A DNA stretch of 64,000 nucleotides, taken from DATJLY01 sp963773665. Lineage in GTDB: Bacteria; Pseudomonadota; Alphaproteobacteria; ATCC43930; CGMCC-115725. The notes beneath the pieces were generated by a model. It had not been told where the DNA came from. It worked only from the letters and a program-made list of their open reading frames with translations, and did no database searches. A program made the position numbers and the translations under genes. Shown one piece after another: positions 54,240 through 62,636 of this stretch. The DNA is taken from positions 372,001-436,000 of the forward strand of contig CAVZBZ010000002.1 of NCBI GenBank assembly GCA_963773665.1, in the 5' to 3' direction. Every line of letters starts with the position of its first letter. The first letter of the stretch is position 1.

Positions 54240-54961
54240 TGCGGCGACCCGGCGCTTCGGCCGGCGCGACTGCGCTTTCCTCGGTTGGCGATGAGGTCGT
54301 CGAGGCTTGCCGGATCGATAACGTCGAGCCGGCGGCGGCTCCGGAAAAGTACGATCTTGCGCTCGACCAGCGCGCGAAAGCCGCGGCTCACGGCCTCGGT
54401 CGAGAGCCCGATATAACGCGCGATGTCGGTGCGGCTCATGACCAGCCGCACGGCATCGCCGCGGCTGCCGCCGTCTTGCATCATGCGGATGAAGAGCGCC
54501 AATCGGCCGAGCGCGTCGTTCCGGCTGAGCAGCGCTACCTGCTGTGCGCGGGCATTGAGTTCGACGCAGGCGAGCTGCAGGAGGCGGCACGCGGCGGCGG
54601 CGCTTTGGCGCAGGATCCGCATCAGTGACTCGCGCTGGAAGACGTGGAGGAGCGTCGGGACGACGGCCTCGGCGGTTTCCGCATGAAGGTCCGCCGCGCT
54701 AAGGCCGAACACATCGCCCGCGCCGCGAAAGCCGATGACGGTCTTGCCGCCGTCCGGCAACGACAGGACATTGCGGACGCTGCCATGGGCGATCTCGTAG
54801 AGCGCCGCTGCCGGCTCGCCCGCGCGGTAGAGCGTCGCGCCTTTGCGCAGGCGGATGACCGATGAGGTCGCGGCGAGTTCGGCGAAGGCGGGATCGGACA
54901 GGAGGCTGTTGCGGGCTGCGCCCGCCTCGGCTCGATAGGGCCGTCCCATTTCGTGCGTCAT
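54221..54961 (-). CDS. Crp/Fnr-family transcriptional regulator
   Basis: A 246-residue regulator. The cyclic-nucleotide-binding-type domain starts near residue 25 (VIRLRKGATLYRAGEPAAALYEIAHGSVRNVLSLPDGGKTVIGFRGAGDVFGL). The C-terminal helix-turn-helix is SRTDIARYIGLSTEAVSRGFRAL, with the Glu and Arg of EAVSR that in Fnr/FixK contact TTGAT half-sites. It lacks the N-terminal cysteine cluster of oxygen-sensing Fnr. Its ATG overlaps the stop of the upstream short gene (ATGA), so it sits behind the c-di-GMP-type riboswitch. Confidence 0.9.
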   Translation of the reverse strand: MTHEMGRPYRAEAGAARNSLLSDPAFAELAATSSVIRLRKGATLYRAGEPAAALYEIAHGSVRNVLSLPDGGKTVIGFRGAGDVFGLSAADLHAETAEAVVPTLLHVFQRESLMRILRQSAAAACRLLQLACVELNARAQQVALLSRNDALGRLALFIRMMQDGGSRGDAVRLVMSRTDIARYIGLSTEAVSRGFRALVERKIVLFRSRRRLDVIDPASLDDLIANRGKRSRAGRSAGSPHQRGRS

Positions 54962-55245
54962 GTGCTTTTCTCCCGGTCCCGGATCGGCGGCACGCAGCCG
55001 TCTTGCGCCGCAGCGCCGCAAAGCGGGCCGCCGCGGCCGATTTCCGTCTCGGCGCGGGCGAGAGCGCCGGTCCACTTGGTGAAGGCGTGTTCGTCGCGGC
55101 TGAAAACCTCGGTCGTGCCGAACAGGCCGGACGGGGAGGCGGCAATGCCGCTACCCGGGCGTGCGGCGAAGCCGCGGTCCGGGGATGCACAGGTGACGGC
55201 ACCGGTGCCAATCCCAAGCGCCACTGGGCGGGCGAGCTTCCGCAT
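54958..55245 (-). CDS. Truncated transglutaminase-like cysteine peptidase (BTLCP) N-terminal domain
   Basis: A 95-residue exported protein (RPVALGIGTGAVTCASPDRGFAA leader). The segment SGLFGTTEVFSRDEHAFTKWTGALARAETE matches the start of bacterial transglutaminase-like cysteine peptidases, including those like LapG that are linked to c-di-GMP signalling. Full members are near 200 residues. Here the catalytic Cys-His-Asp half is missing and the frame ends at TGA inside ATGA with the Crp/Fnr start. It is either a degraded gene kept as a leader or a real short paralogue. A riboswitch directly precedes ATG 55245. Confidence 0.55.
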   Translation of the reverse strand: MRKLARPVALGIGTGAVTCASPDRGFAARPGSGIAASPSGLFGTTEVFSRDEHAFTKWTGALARAETEIGRGGPLCGAAAQDGCVPPIRDREKST

Positions 55246-55251
55246 CGAGGA

Positions 55252-55335
55252 GCCTCATTCGGTAGCCCCGCTATCTCATTGAGACCGGAGGTTTTGCGTC
55301 CCCGAGTCGCCTCGGGTTTGCCGTTTCGTGATGCC
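55252..55335 (-). promoter_or_regulatory. Cyclic di-GMP-I (GEMM) riboswitch
   Basis: Read on the minus strand, the core order of the class I aptamer is present: CGGCAAACC, then hairpin CCCGAG-GCGA-CTCGGG (55316-55301, GNRA tetraloop), then GGACGCAAAACCTCCGG, a short second hairpin (GTCTC/GAGAT), and TAGCGGGGCTACCGAA. The G at the ligand-contact position (equivalent to G20 of the Vibrio Vc2 aptamer) is retained, which favours c-di-GMP over cGAMP. The 3' end is about 7-12 bases before ATG 55245 with GAGG between, so control is probably at translation. Confidence 0.88.
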
Positions 55336-55481
55336 GCCCCACCGCGGGGTCGTCATCGCACGTTGCTGTGCACCCTAGATACGGAGCGGCATGGCAAACG
55401 GTTCTTTACCAAGACACAGAAATGCCATGCATTTTATGCAAATCTTTGATCGCCCGCGCCAAGGGTGTACCCTCGGACCGG

Positions 55482-57821
55482 ATGACGCAGGAATTACAGG
55501 ATCTTGTGTCGGCCCGGCTCGGCCCGGAAGAGCACCACGCGCTGCGCCGCGCGCTGCGCCGGTCGGGGCCGGCTGGAAGGCGCGCGATCGGCCTGCTGCG
55601 CCGGTTCCTGCTCGCCGAGGTTGTGAACGGCGTCCTCCATTCGCTGTCCTTCGACGAACTCCTTGGCCGTCTCCTCGAGCTTGCCGCCGCGACCCTCGCG
55701 GCCGAACGGGGCAGCATCTTTCTGCACGATGTGGAGAGCGACGAGTTGTTCGCCTATGTCGCGCAGGGCGGCGTGCTATCCGAAATTCGCATACCCCGCA
55801 CGACGGGGATCGCCGGCGCGGTTTTCGCGTCGGGCGAAAGCGCGCTCGTGCACGACGCCTACGCCGATCTGCGTTTCAATCCCGCAGTCGACCAGCGGAC
55901 CGGGTACCGCACGAAATCAGTCGTATGCGTCCCATTGCGCGACCACGACGGGCAGACGATCGGCGTCTTCGAAGTGCTGAACAAGCGGGACGGGCGTTTC
56001 GACCAGGTCGATCTCACCCTGCTCCAGGCGATTGCCGACCAGGCCGCGACCGCGCTCGGCTGGGCGCGCGCCTACGACCTGCAGCGCCGCGAGCGGTCGC
56101 GGGATCAGAAGCTGCTCGAGGCCACCGAGGGCATCGTCGTCGAGCTCGATCTCGACCGGCTTTTGGAGCGGATCGTCGCGACCGCGGCGGACTTGCTCGA
56201 TTGCGAGCGCGCGACGCTGTTCGTACACGACGCGGCATCGGGCGAGCTCTGGTCGCGGGCGGCCGCGGGCGGCCGGGTCGACGAGATCAGGATCGCGAGC
56301 GATGCGGGGATCGCGGGTGCCTGCTTCACGCAGCACCGCGTGATCGCCGTCGCCAACGTCAGCGCCGACAGCCGCTTCAGCCCGGCGGTCGATGCCCGCA
56401 CTGGCTTCGCCACGCGAAACCTGCTCTGCGTGCCGATCGTTGACATGACGGGCGCCGCGACCGGCGTGCTCGAAGTGCTCAACAAGGGCTCCGGCAGGTT
56501 CTCCGGCGCCGACGAGCGCCGCCTTCGGCTGTTCGCGTCGCAAGCCGCGATCGCGCTCCAGAACGCGCAGCTTTTCGCCGACGTCCTGTCATTGAAGCAC
56601 CACACCGAGAGCATCCTGCGCTCGCTCTCCGATGCGGTCATCGCGCTCGACCGCGACTTCGTCATCGTCCGGGTCAACGAGGCGGCAAGAAAGGCGCTGC
56701 ACATTCCCGACGGAGAAATGCTCACCGGCGCCGCCGACGGGATCTGGGGCGAGGCCAATCCGTGGCTCAAGGAGTCGCTGGCCTACGTGTCCGCCACGGG
56801 TGCCGCCGATTACCGCACCGACGTCCGCTTCGTGCTCGCGGACGGGGCGGCGCTCGACGTCAACGCCACGGTCGCGCCGCTCCGCGACCGCGGTGGCGAA
56901 ATGACCGGGATCACCCTCATCTTCCAGGACATCAGCCGCGAAAAGAAGGTCCGCTCGACGATGACGCGCTACATGGCGAAAGAATTCGCCAACCGCGTGC
57001 TCGCGACCGGCGCGGAGCGGGCGTCGAGCTCGACCCATGTCGCGACGGTGCTCTTCTCCGACATTCGCCGCTTTACCACCCTCGCCGAAACCCTGACGCC
57101 GCAGGAAGTCGTCGAGATGCTCAACGAATATTTCACCGAGATGACCGAGATCGTCGAAAGCCACGGCGGCGCGATCGACAAATATATCGGCGATGGGGTG
57201 ATGGCGGTCTTCGGTGCGCCGGTCGAACGCGAAGCGGCCGCCGAAAGCGCGGTTGCGGCGGCGGTCCGAATGATCGTCCGCCTGCGCACGCTCAACCTCC
57301 GCCGCGCCAATCGTGGCGCGCGGCCGCTCGCGATCGGGATCGGCCTCGCCAGCGGCGAGATCGTCGCCGGCCCCATCGGATCCGCGACGCGCATGGAATA
57401 CACCGTGATCGGCGACAGCGTGAACCTGGCATCGCGTCTAGAAGGTGTGAACCGCCATTACGGGACCACCATTCTCGTCGATGCCGCGACCGCCCAGAGG
57501 CTCGCGCCGCCGACGCGGCTTCGGCCGATCGATCTCATCCGCGTCAAGGGCAAGGAGAACGCGACCGAAATCTTCGAGGTGCTCGACCACCTCGAGGAAA
57601 AGACCGGCGCACGCTTCGACGAGTTCCTGCCATCGTTCGAGGACGGCGTCCGCCGCTATCGCGCACGCGACTGGCCGGGTGCGCTCGGGCGTTTCGCGGC
57701 GGCACTGAAGATCATTCCCGATGACGGCCCGTCCTGGGTCTATACGGACCGCTGCCTCTATTACCGCGATCACGACCCGCCCGCGACCTGGGATGGCATT
57801 TGGACGCTGGAGACGAAATAG
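55482..57821 (+). CDS. GAF-GAF-PAS class III adenylate/guanylate cyclase
   Basis: A 779-residue signalling protein. Two GAF domains (around 60-200 and 215-360, each with the TGIAG or DAGIAG segment and CVP near the end), a PAS domain (SILRSLSDAVIALDRDFVIVRVN, ~375-490) and a class III cyclase domain (~505-690). The last shows VLFSDIRRFTTLAE (metal Asp), IGDGVMAVFGAP (second Asp), GIGLASGEIVAGPIGSATRMEYTVIGDSVNLASRLE. It makes cAMP or cGMP in response to ligands sensed by the GAF/PAS part. The start is uncertain (ATG 55482 preferred, upstream ATGs exist). Confidence 0.9.
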   Translation: MTQELQDLVSARLGPEEHHALRRALRRSGPAGRRAIGLLRRFLLAEVVNGVLHSLSFDELLGRLLELAAATLAAERGSIFLHDVESDELFAYVAQGGVLSEIRIPRTTGIAGAVFASGESALVHDAYADLRFNPAVDQRTGYRTKSVVCVPLRDHDGQTIGVFEVLNKRDGRFDQVDLTLLQAIADQAATALGWARAYDLQRRERSRDQKLLEATEGIVVELDLDRLLERIVATAADLLDCERATLFVHDAASGELWSRAAAGGRVDEIRIASDAGIAGACFTQHRVIAVANVSADSRFSPAVDARTGFATRNLLCVPIVDMTGAATGVLEVLNKGSGRFSGADERRLRLFASQAAIALQNAQLFADVLSLKHHTESILRSLSDAVIALDRDFVIVRVNEAARKALHIPDGEMLTGAADGIWGEANPWLKESLAYVSATGAADYRTDVRFVLADGAALDVNATVAPLRDRGGEMTGITLIFQDISREKKVRSTMTRYMAKEFANRVLATGAERASSSTHVATVLFSDIRRFTTLAETLTPQEVVEMLNEYFTEMTEIVESHGGAIDKYIGDGVMAVFGAPVEREAAAESAVAAAVRMIVRLRTLNLRRANRGARPLAIGIGLASGEIVAGPIGSATRMEYTVIGDSVNLASRLEGVNRHYGTTILVDAATAQRLAPPTRLRPIDLIRVKGKENATEIFEVLDHLEEKTGARFDEFLPSFEDGVRRYRARDWPGALGRFAAALKIIPDDGPSWVYTDRCLYYRDHDPPATWDGIWTLETK

Positions 57822-57828
57822 CCGCGAT

Positions 57829-58989
57829 TCAGGCGCTGCGGCGCGAGCTATTGCCGTTGACGATCGCGGCGATGCGTTCGGGCCGCGCGGGCCGGCTGAT
57901 GAAATATCCTTGCGCCACGTCGGCGCCAAGTTCGGTAAGCAAGGCGAGGCTCTCGGCGGTCTCGACCCCTTCAGCGACCGCGACGAGCCCGAGCCGCTGT
58001 GCGATGCCGATGACGGCTTCGACAAGGACCCGGCATTCCTTCTCCCGGTGCATGTTGATGACGAACGACTTGTCGATTTTTATCTCCGAGAACGGCAGCC
58101 GCTGCAGTTGCATGAGTGAAGAGTAGCCGGTGCCGAAATCGTCGATGCTGAGGTGCATCCCTTTGAGCCGCAGGCGGCTCAGCACATCCATCACTTGCGC
58201 CAGATTGCCCATGGCGGCGGATTCGGTGAGCTCCAACGTCACCGCATCGGCGGCAAGGCCGGCTTCGTTGCAGTGGGCGACGATCATCTCGGGAAGCTCG
58301 ATATTCTCGAGATTGATGGCCGAGATGTTGAGGGCCAGCTGCATCGGCAGCCCCTGGCGCCGCCACGCAGCGGTCTGGCCCACCGCGGCGCCGACCACCC
58401 ACTCGGTCAGGTCGTGAATCAGCGCATTCTGTTCGGCGAGCGCGATGAACTGGTCGGGCGGCACGATCCCGCGCGTCGGGTGCTGCCACCTGACGAGCGC
58501 CTCGACGCCGAAAATCTCGCCCGATTTGCAATCGAGCTTCGGTTGGTATTCGAGCAGGAGCTCGCCCTTCCTGATCGCGTGCGCAAGGGCGCTGGCAAGG
58601 AGCGGCGTCTCGACCTCGCGCAGCCGCTCGAGCCGTTCGCGCAACGTTGCCGCCCGAACCGGCTTTTGCAGCGACCCGGCGATCGCCAGTCCGCGCTCCG
58701 CCGCCAATTTCGCCGCGGTCTCGACCACTTTCGGATCGACGCCGCTGGCGATGAGAATCTTCGCGGTGGACTTTGCCTCACCGAGCGCCCGAAGCAGTTC
58801 GATCCCGTCCACCTTGGGCATTTGCAAGTCGAGCATGATGACGGAGGGTTTCCATGACCGGACTTTATCCTTGAAGTCGTCGGCATCCTCTGTGACGAGG
58901 GTGTCGTAGCCCGCGGTCTCGCTTACGCGACGAACGTAATTGCGAAACCCGGCATCGTCGTCGATCACAAGCAGACGGTCTCGATTCAC
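57829..58989 (-). CDS. Response regulator with EAL (c-di-GMP phosphodiesterase) domain
   Basis: A 386-residue protein. The N-terminal receiver has VIDDD, the phosphorylatable Asp in VIMLDLQMPKVDG and Lys in LQKPVRA. The C-terminal EAL domain shows LEYQPKLDCKSGEIFGVEALVRWQHP, NISAINLENIELP, ELTESAAM, SIDDFGTGYSSLMQLQRLPFSEIKIDKSFV and GVETAE, so all metal and catalytic residues are in place. It should hydrolyse c-di-GMP upon phosphorylation. GTG 58989 has AGGAG upstream. It is convergent with the cyclase gene and divergent from the hybrid kinase gene. Confidence 0.93.
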   Translation of the reverse strand: MNRDRLLVIDDDAGFRNYVRRVSETAGYDTLVTEDADDFKDKVRSWKPSVIMLDLQMPKVDGIELLRALGEAKSTAKILIASGVDPKVVETAAKLAAERGLAIAGSLQKPVRAATLRERLERLREVETPLLASALAHAIRKGELLLEYQPKLDCKSGEIFGVEALVRWQHPTRGIVPPDQFIALAEQNALIHDLTEWVVGAAVGQTAAWRRQGLPMQLALNISAINLENIELPEMIVAHCNEAGLAADAVTLELTESAAMGNLAQVMDVLSRLRLKGMHLSIDDFGTGYSSLMQLQRLPFSEIKIDKSFVINMHREKECRVLVEAVIGIAQRLGLVAVAEGVETAESLALLTELGADVAQGYFISRPARPERIAAIVNGNSSRRSA

Positions 58990-59076
58990 ATCGACTCCTG
59001 TCGCGAGCTTGAAGCCCGACCCTTGCGGAGGGGAGAGATCTGCGCATATTCCGCGTGTTCTCTCCAAATGAGTGTG

Positions 59077-59104
59077 CTATTATACGATTGAAGATATATA
59101 ATAG
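59077..59104. promoter_or_regulatory. Symmetric AT-rich divergent promoter region
   Basis: A perfect 8-bp inverted repeat CTATTATA/TATAATAG separated by 12 bases places a consensus TATAAT on each strand (59084-59079 minus, 59097-59102 plus). It lies between the EAL gene and the hybrid kinase gene. Neither -35 is strong. The surroundings (59070-59150) are unusually AT-rich. Confidence 0.45.
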
Positions 59105-59178
59105 ATCTACTTATTAATGACCATAGTCAAAAAGGACTGCAACTTTAAGAAGTGTTAAGAATCGGATTGCTGAGAGCA

Positions 59179-61362
59179 ATGTCCCTCAGGACCGCCGATG
59201 ACCCGATGAGCGATGGTCCGCCGCCGATCCTCGAAGGCCGCGGCGCGGGCGCGTCAACGGCCGCCGGGCGGCGCGCCTTCATTTCGACCGCGCCGGCGCG
59301 GCCGGCCGACCGACGCCTGGCGTTCGCCCTGGTCCTCCTTTCGACGCTCGGCTTTCTCGCCGTGATCCCGTTTGCGCGGACTCCGCTGCCGCGGATTCCC
59401 GCGTTCATTCCGGCCTATGAGTCCGCGCTCGCGATCAACGACCTGATCAGCGCGGTCCTGCTCTTCGGCCAGTTCGTGCAGCTTCGCCGGCGCCCGCTCC
59501 TGGTACTCGCGTCGGGCTATTTATTCGCCGCGCTTCTCATCGTGCCGCACGCGCTGACCTTTCCCGGCGTGTTCTCGGAGACGGGGCTGCTCGGCGCTGG
59601 CACGCAGACCACGGGCTGGCTTTACGTGTTCTGGCACGGCGGCTTTGCGCTCGCGGCGATCGGCTACGGCGCGCTCGGCTGGCGCGGCAACGAGATCGGC
59701 GCAGCCGCGGGCCGTCCGCTCACGGCGGTCGCGATCGCGATACCCGTGGTCGTCGCGAGCGCCCTCCTGCTCACGCTCGCCGCGACCGCCGGCGAGGGCT
59801 ACCTGCCGGTTCTCATCCAGGGCACCGACTTCTCGCTGCTCATCACCAAGGGCGTTTCGCCGACGCTGCTTGCGTTGTGCGTCATAGCGTTGCTCCTGCT
59901 TTGGCGGCGGCGGACGCCGACGGTGCTCGATTTCTGGGTCATGGTCGTGCTCTGCGCCTGGTTTTGCGACGTGGCGCTCAGCGCCGTCATCGCGTCCGCG
60001 CGCTTCGATCTCGGCTGGTATGTCGGGCGCATCTACGGGCTGCTGGCGGCGAGCTTCGTTCTCATCGTGCTTCTGCTCGAAACGAACGGCCTGCACAGCA
60101 GGCTGGCCGCGGCGAATGCGGCGCTCGCCGAACATGCGCGCGGTCTCGGCGCGCGTATTCGCGACCGGACCGAAGAACTGGCGGAATCCAACGCGGCCCT
60201 GCGGCGCGAGATCGCCGAGCGCAAGCAGGCCGAGGCGCAGCTCGTGCATGCGCAGAAGATGGAGGCGATCGGCAATCTCACCGGCGGCATGGCGCACGAC
60301 TTCAACAACCTGCTCGGCGTCGTCATCGGCAACCTCGACCTATTGCGCGAGGGCGCGAGGAACAATCCGCAAATCGACCAGCTCGCGCAGGAGGCGCTCG
60401 ATGCCGCACTCAAGGGCGCCGATCTGACCAAGCGCCTCTTGGCCTTCGCGCGCCGCCAGCCGCTCCAGCCGCGGCTTATCGCTGTCAACAGCCATGTGGC
60501 CGGGATCAGCAAGCTGCTCGAGCGCACGCTCGGCGAGCAGATTTCGATCAGGCACATCTTTGCCGACGATCCATGGCCGGTCATGGCCGATCCGGCGCAG
60601 CTCGAAGCGAGCCTCACGAATCTCGCGACGAACGCGCGCGATGCGATGCCGAATGGCGGCTGCCTTACGATCCTGACGGCGAACCGGACGCTCGACGAGG
60701 ATTACGCGGCGCAGCATGCGGAGCTGCGCCCCGGCGATTACGTGATGATCGAGGTGAGCGATACCGGCTCCGGCATGCCACCCGACACTGTCAGCCGCAT
60801 CTTCGAGCCGTTCTTCACGACGAAGCCGCTCGGCAAGGGAACCGGACTCGGTCTCAGCATGGTGTTCGGCTTCATGAAGCAGTCGGGCGGACACATCAAT
60901 GTCTATAGCGAGCCGGGCAAGGGCACGACGTTTCGGCTTTACCTGCCGCGCGCCATCACCGCGGCGGAGACCGCCGAGGATCGCACGCCCTCCGCGCCGC
61001 CGCGCGGCGGCAGCGAGACGGTGCTTCTGGTCGAGGACAATGCCGGCCTGCGCCGCGTGTCCGTGCAGCAATTGCAAAATTTGGGCTACCGCGTGCTCGA
61101 GGCCGACACTGCCCAATCCGCCCTGGCGGTGATTGCGCAGGAGCCCGTGGCGCTTCTGTTCTCGGATGTCGTGATGCCGGGCGGCATCGATGGATTTGCG
61201 CTGGCGCAGACCGTGCGGGAGCGCTGGCCGGCAATCAAAATCGTTCTCACGTCGGGCTTCGCCGAGACGACGCTTGGCGGCACGGGCGAGGTTAAACTGT
61301 TGACCAAGCCCTATCGCAGGGACGAACTGGCGCGAGCGCTGCGCGAGGCGCTCGACGGGTGA
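59179..61362 (+). CDS. MASE4 hybrid sensor histidine kinase
   Basis: A 727-residue membrane kinase. The N-terminal MASE4 sensor (about seven hydrophobic segments, residues ~45-310) contains the family phrase GFLAVIPFARTPLPRIPAFIPAYESALAINDLISAVLLFGQF. A coiled coil leads to the dimerisation helix with MAHDFNNLLGVVIGNLDLL (His in HDFNN, ~373), then the ATPase domain (NLATNARDAMPNGG, DTGSGMPPDTVSRIFEPFFTTKPLGKGTGLGLSM) and a receiver domain (VLLVEDNAGLRR, LLFSDVVMPGGIDG, LLTKPY). ATG 59179 is the likeliest start. GTG 59152 and ATG 59206 are alternatives. It may phosphorylate the divergent REC-EAL protein. Confidence 0.9.
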   Translation: MSLRTADDPMSDGPPPILEGRGAGASTAAGRRAFISTAPARPADRRLAFALVLLSTLGFLAVIPFARTPLPRIPAFIPAYESALAINDLISAVLLFGQFVQLRRRPLLVLASGYLFAALLIVPHALTFPGVFSETGLLGAGTQTTGWLYVFWHGGFALAAIGYGALGWRGNEIGAAAGRPLTAVAIAIPVVVASALLLTLAATAGEGYLPVLIQGTDFSLLITKGVSPTLLALCVIALLLLWRRRTPTVLDFWVMVVLCAWFCDVALSAVIASARFDLGWYVGRIYGLLAASFVLIVLLLETNGLHSRLAAANAALAEHARGLGARIRDRTEELAESNAALRREIAERKQAEAQLVHAQKMEAIGNLTGGMAHDFNNLLGVVIGNLDLLREGARNNPQIDQLAQEALDAALKGADLTKRLLAFARRQPLQPRLIAVNSHVAGISKLLERTLGEQISIRHIFADDPWPVMADPAQLEASLTNLATNARDAMPNGGCLTILTANRTLDEDYAAQHAELRPGDYVMIEVSDTGSGMPPDTVSRIFEPFFTTKPLGKGTGLGLSMVFGFMKQSGGHINVYSEPGKGTTFRLYLPRAITAAETAEDRTPSAPPRGGSETVLLVEDNAGLRRVSVQQLQNLGYRVLEADTAQSALAVIAQEPVALLFSDVVMPGGIDGFALAQTVRERWPAIKIVLTSGFAETTLGGTGEVKLLTKPYRRDELARALREALDG

Positions 61363-61437
61363 TGTTCTTCGCGCTGATTGCGTCGTCCGCGCGATCACGC
61401 TAGGAATTGTGCGATTTCGGGCATTTCTTGCGCCTCC

Positions 61438-61513
61438 GCGCCCTTAGCTCAGCGGATAGAGCAACCGCCTTCTAAGCGGTAGGTCGCTGGTTCGATTCCA
61501 GCAGGGCGCGCCA
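61438..61513 (+). tRNA. tRNA-Arg(TCT)
   Basis: A 76-base tRNA with acceptor stem GCGCCCT/AGGGCGC, anticodon loop CTTCTAA giving TCT, T-arm GGTTCGATTCC and encoded CCA (61511-61513). It lies 75 bases after the hybrid kinase gene. Confidence 0.96.
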
Positions 61514-61530
61514 TCCGCGGGGGAAGCTGC

Positions 61531-62401
61531 GTGCGGCTCACCTTGATCCTCGGGGCGGCCTCGACGGCGTTGTTCCTTGCGGGCGCGGTTCCGGCCGGCG
61601 CGGCCGTGCTGCGCGTCACCAGCACCGACAACGACGGCCAGGGCAGCTTGCGCGTAGCGTTCGCCAAGGCGCGCGGCGGCGACCGCGTCGTGCTCGCCCT
61701 ACCGGGCGGAAGCACCGCGACGATCGCGCTTGCCACAGCCTTGCCCCCTGCGGCGTCCGGCCTCGTGCTGGAGCTTCGCGCCGCCGCCCCTGACGTGACG
61801 ATCACCGGCGGCGCTGTGCCGCTCGCGCCCAACGGCAGCCTCGCGTTCGAGATCGCGCCGGGCCACACGGTGGTGCTCGATGCTCCTGTCACCGGGGCCG
61901 ATGGCGACCGCGGGCTTGCGATCGTCGGCGGCGGCGTACTGGAGCTGGCTCGGCCCTGCGATTATCGCGGCGGAACAACGGTGACGGAGGCGACGCTCAA
62001 GCTCGCGAATGGGGGGAGCCTTCCGCCCAAGGGGCGCCTTACGCTCGCCGCCGGCCGGTTCGAGCTCGGGCCGCAGGATGCCCAGGTCGGCGGGCTCGCC
62101 GGAGAGGGCGGCACGGTCGCCCTCGGCAGCCATGCTCTCGCTGTGGATCAGGAAGACGACTCGGAGTTCCAAGGCGCGATCGGCGGCTCCGGCCGGTTCG
62201 TCAAGGCCGGGTCCGGACGTTCTCGTGCTCAAGGCTGATATCGGCTGGACCGGCGGGACCATGGTTACGGGCGGTGTGCTCGAGCTGGCGGGGACGGGGC
62301 AGGGGGTAGAGATCCATGGCCCGGTCGTATTGCAGGGGGGTGCGCTCGTGACGCCTGGCGTACGGCTCGGCACGCGCCCGGGAACGGGCCCCGCACAATA
62401 A
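61531..62401 (+). pseudogene. Secreted protein with autotransporter-associated (PATR) repeats, frameshifted
   Basis: GTG 61531 starts a signal peptide (LILGAASTALFLAGAVPAGAA). Then follows VTSTDNDGQGSLRVAFAKARGGDRVVL, similar to the beginning of beta-helix surface proteins, and a PATR-like unit CDYRGGTTVTEATLKLANGGSLP. Near 62211 the frame ends early (GSGRSRAQG stop), while the adjacent frame carries a second repeat-like unit (DVLVLKADIGWTGGTMVTGGVLELAGTG) to TAA at 62401. One extra G in CCGGGTCC explains this. The repaired protein has 289 residues. No beta-barrel translocator domain follows. Confidence 0.6.
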
Positions 62402-62636
62402 CCCGAAATAACTTAGGGGCATCGTTAACACTTTCCACGGGCGATTTCGGGCGGTTCTTCTGTATAGGGCGTTGCGGCGACAGCGACCGGCAATCGATTC
62501 CGGCCTGTGAAATTCAATTGACTTAAAGCCCCAGCATTGTTCTGCTAGTTAAAATTTCGCAACCCGCGGCGAGAGGGGGCAAGGGTTTGCTCGACCGCGG
62601 GGCCCAATGACCGGGTCCGGCGGAGGATGGGAAGCG
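62402..62636 (+). other. Intergenic region before the MBL hydrolase gene
   Basis: No gene, tRNA or terminator seen. The sequence is somewhat AT-richer around 62500-62560 and contains TTGACT (62518) with TAGTTA downstream at poor spacing, so a promoter is possible but not clear. Confidence 0.3.
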
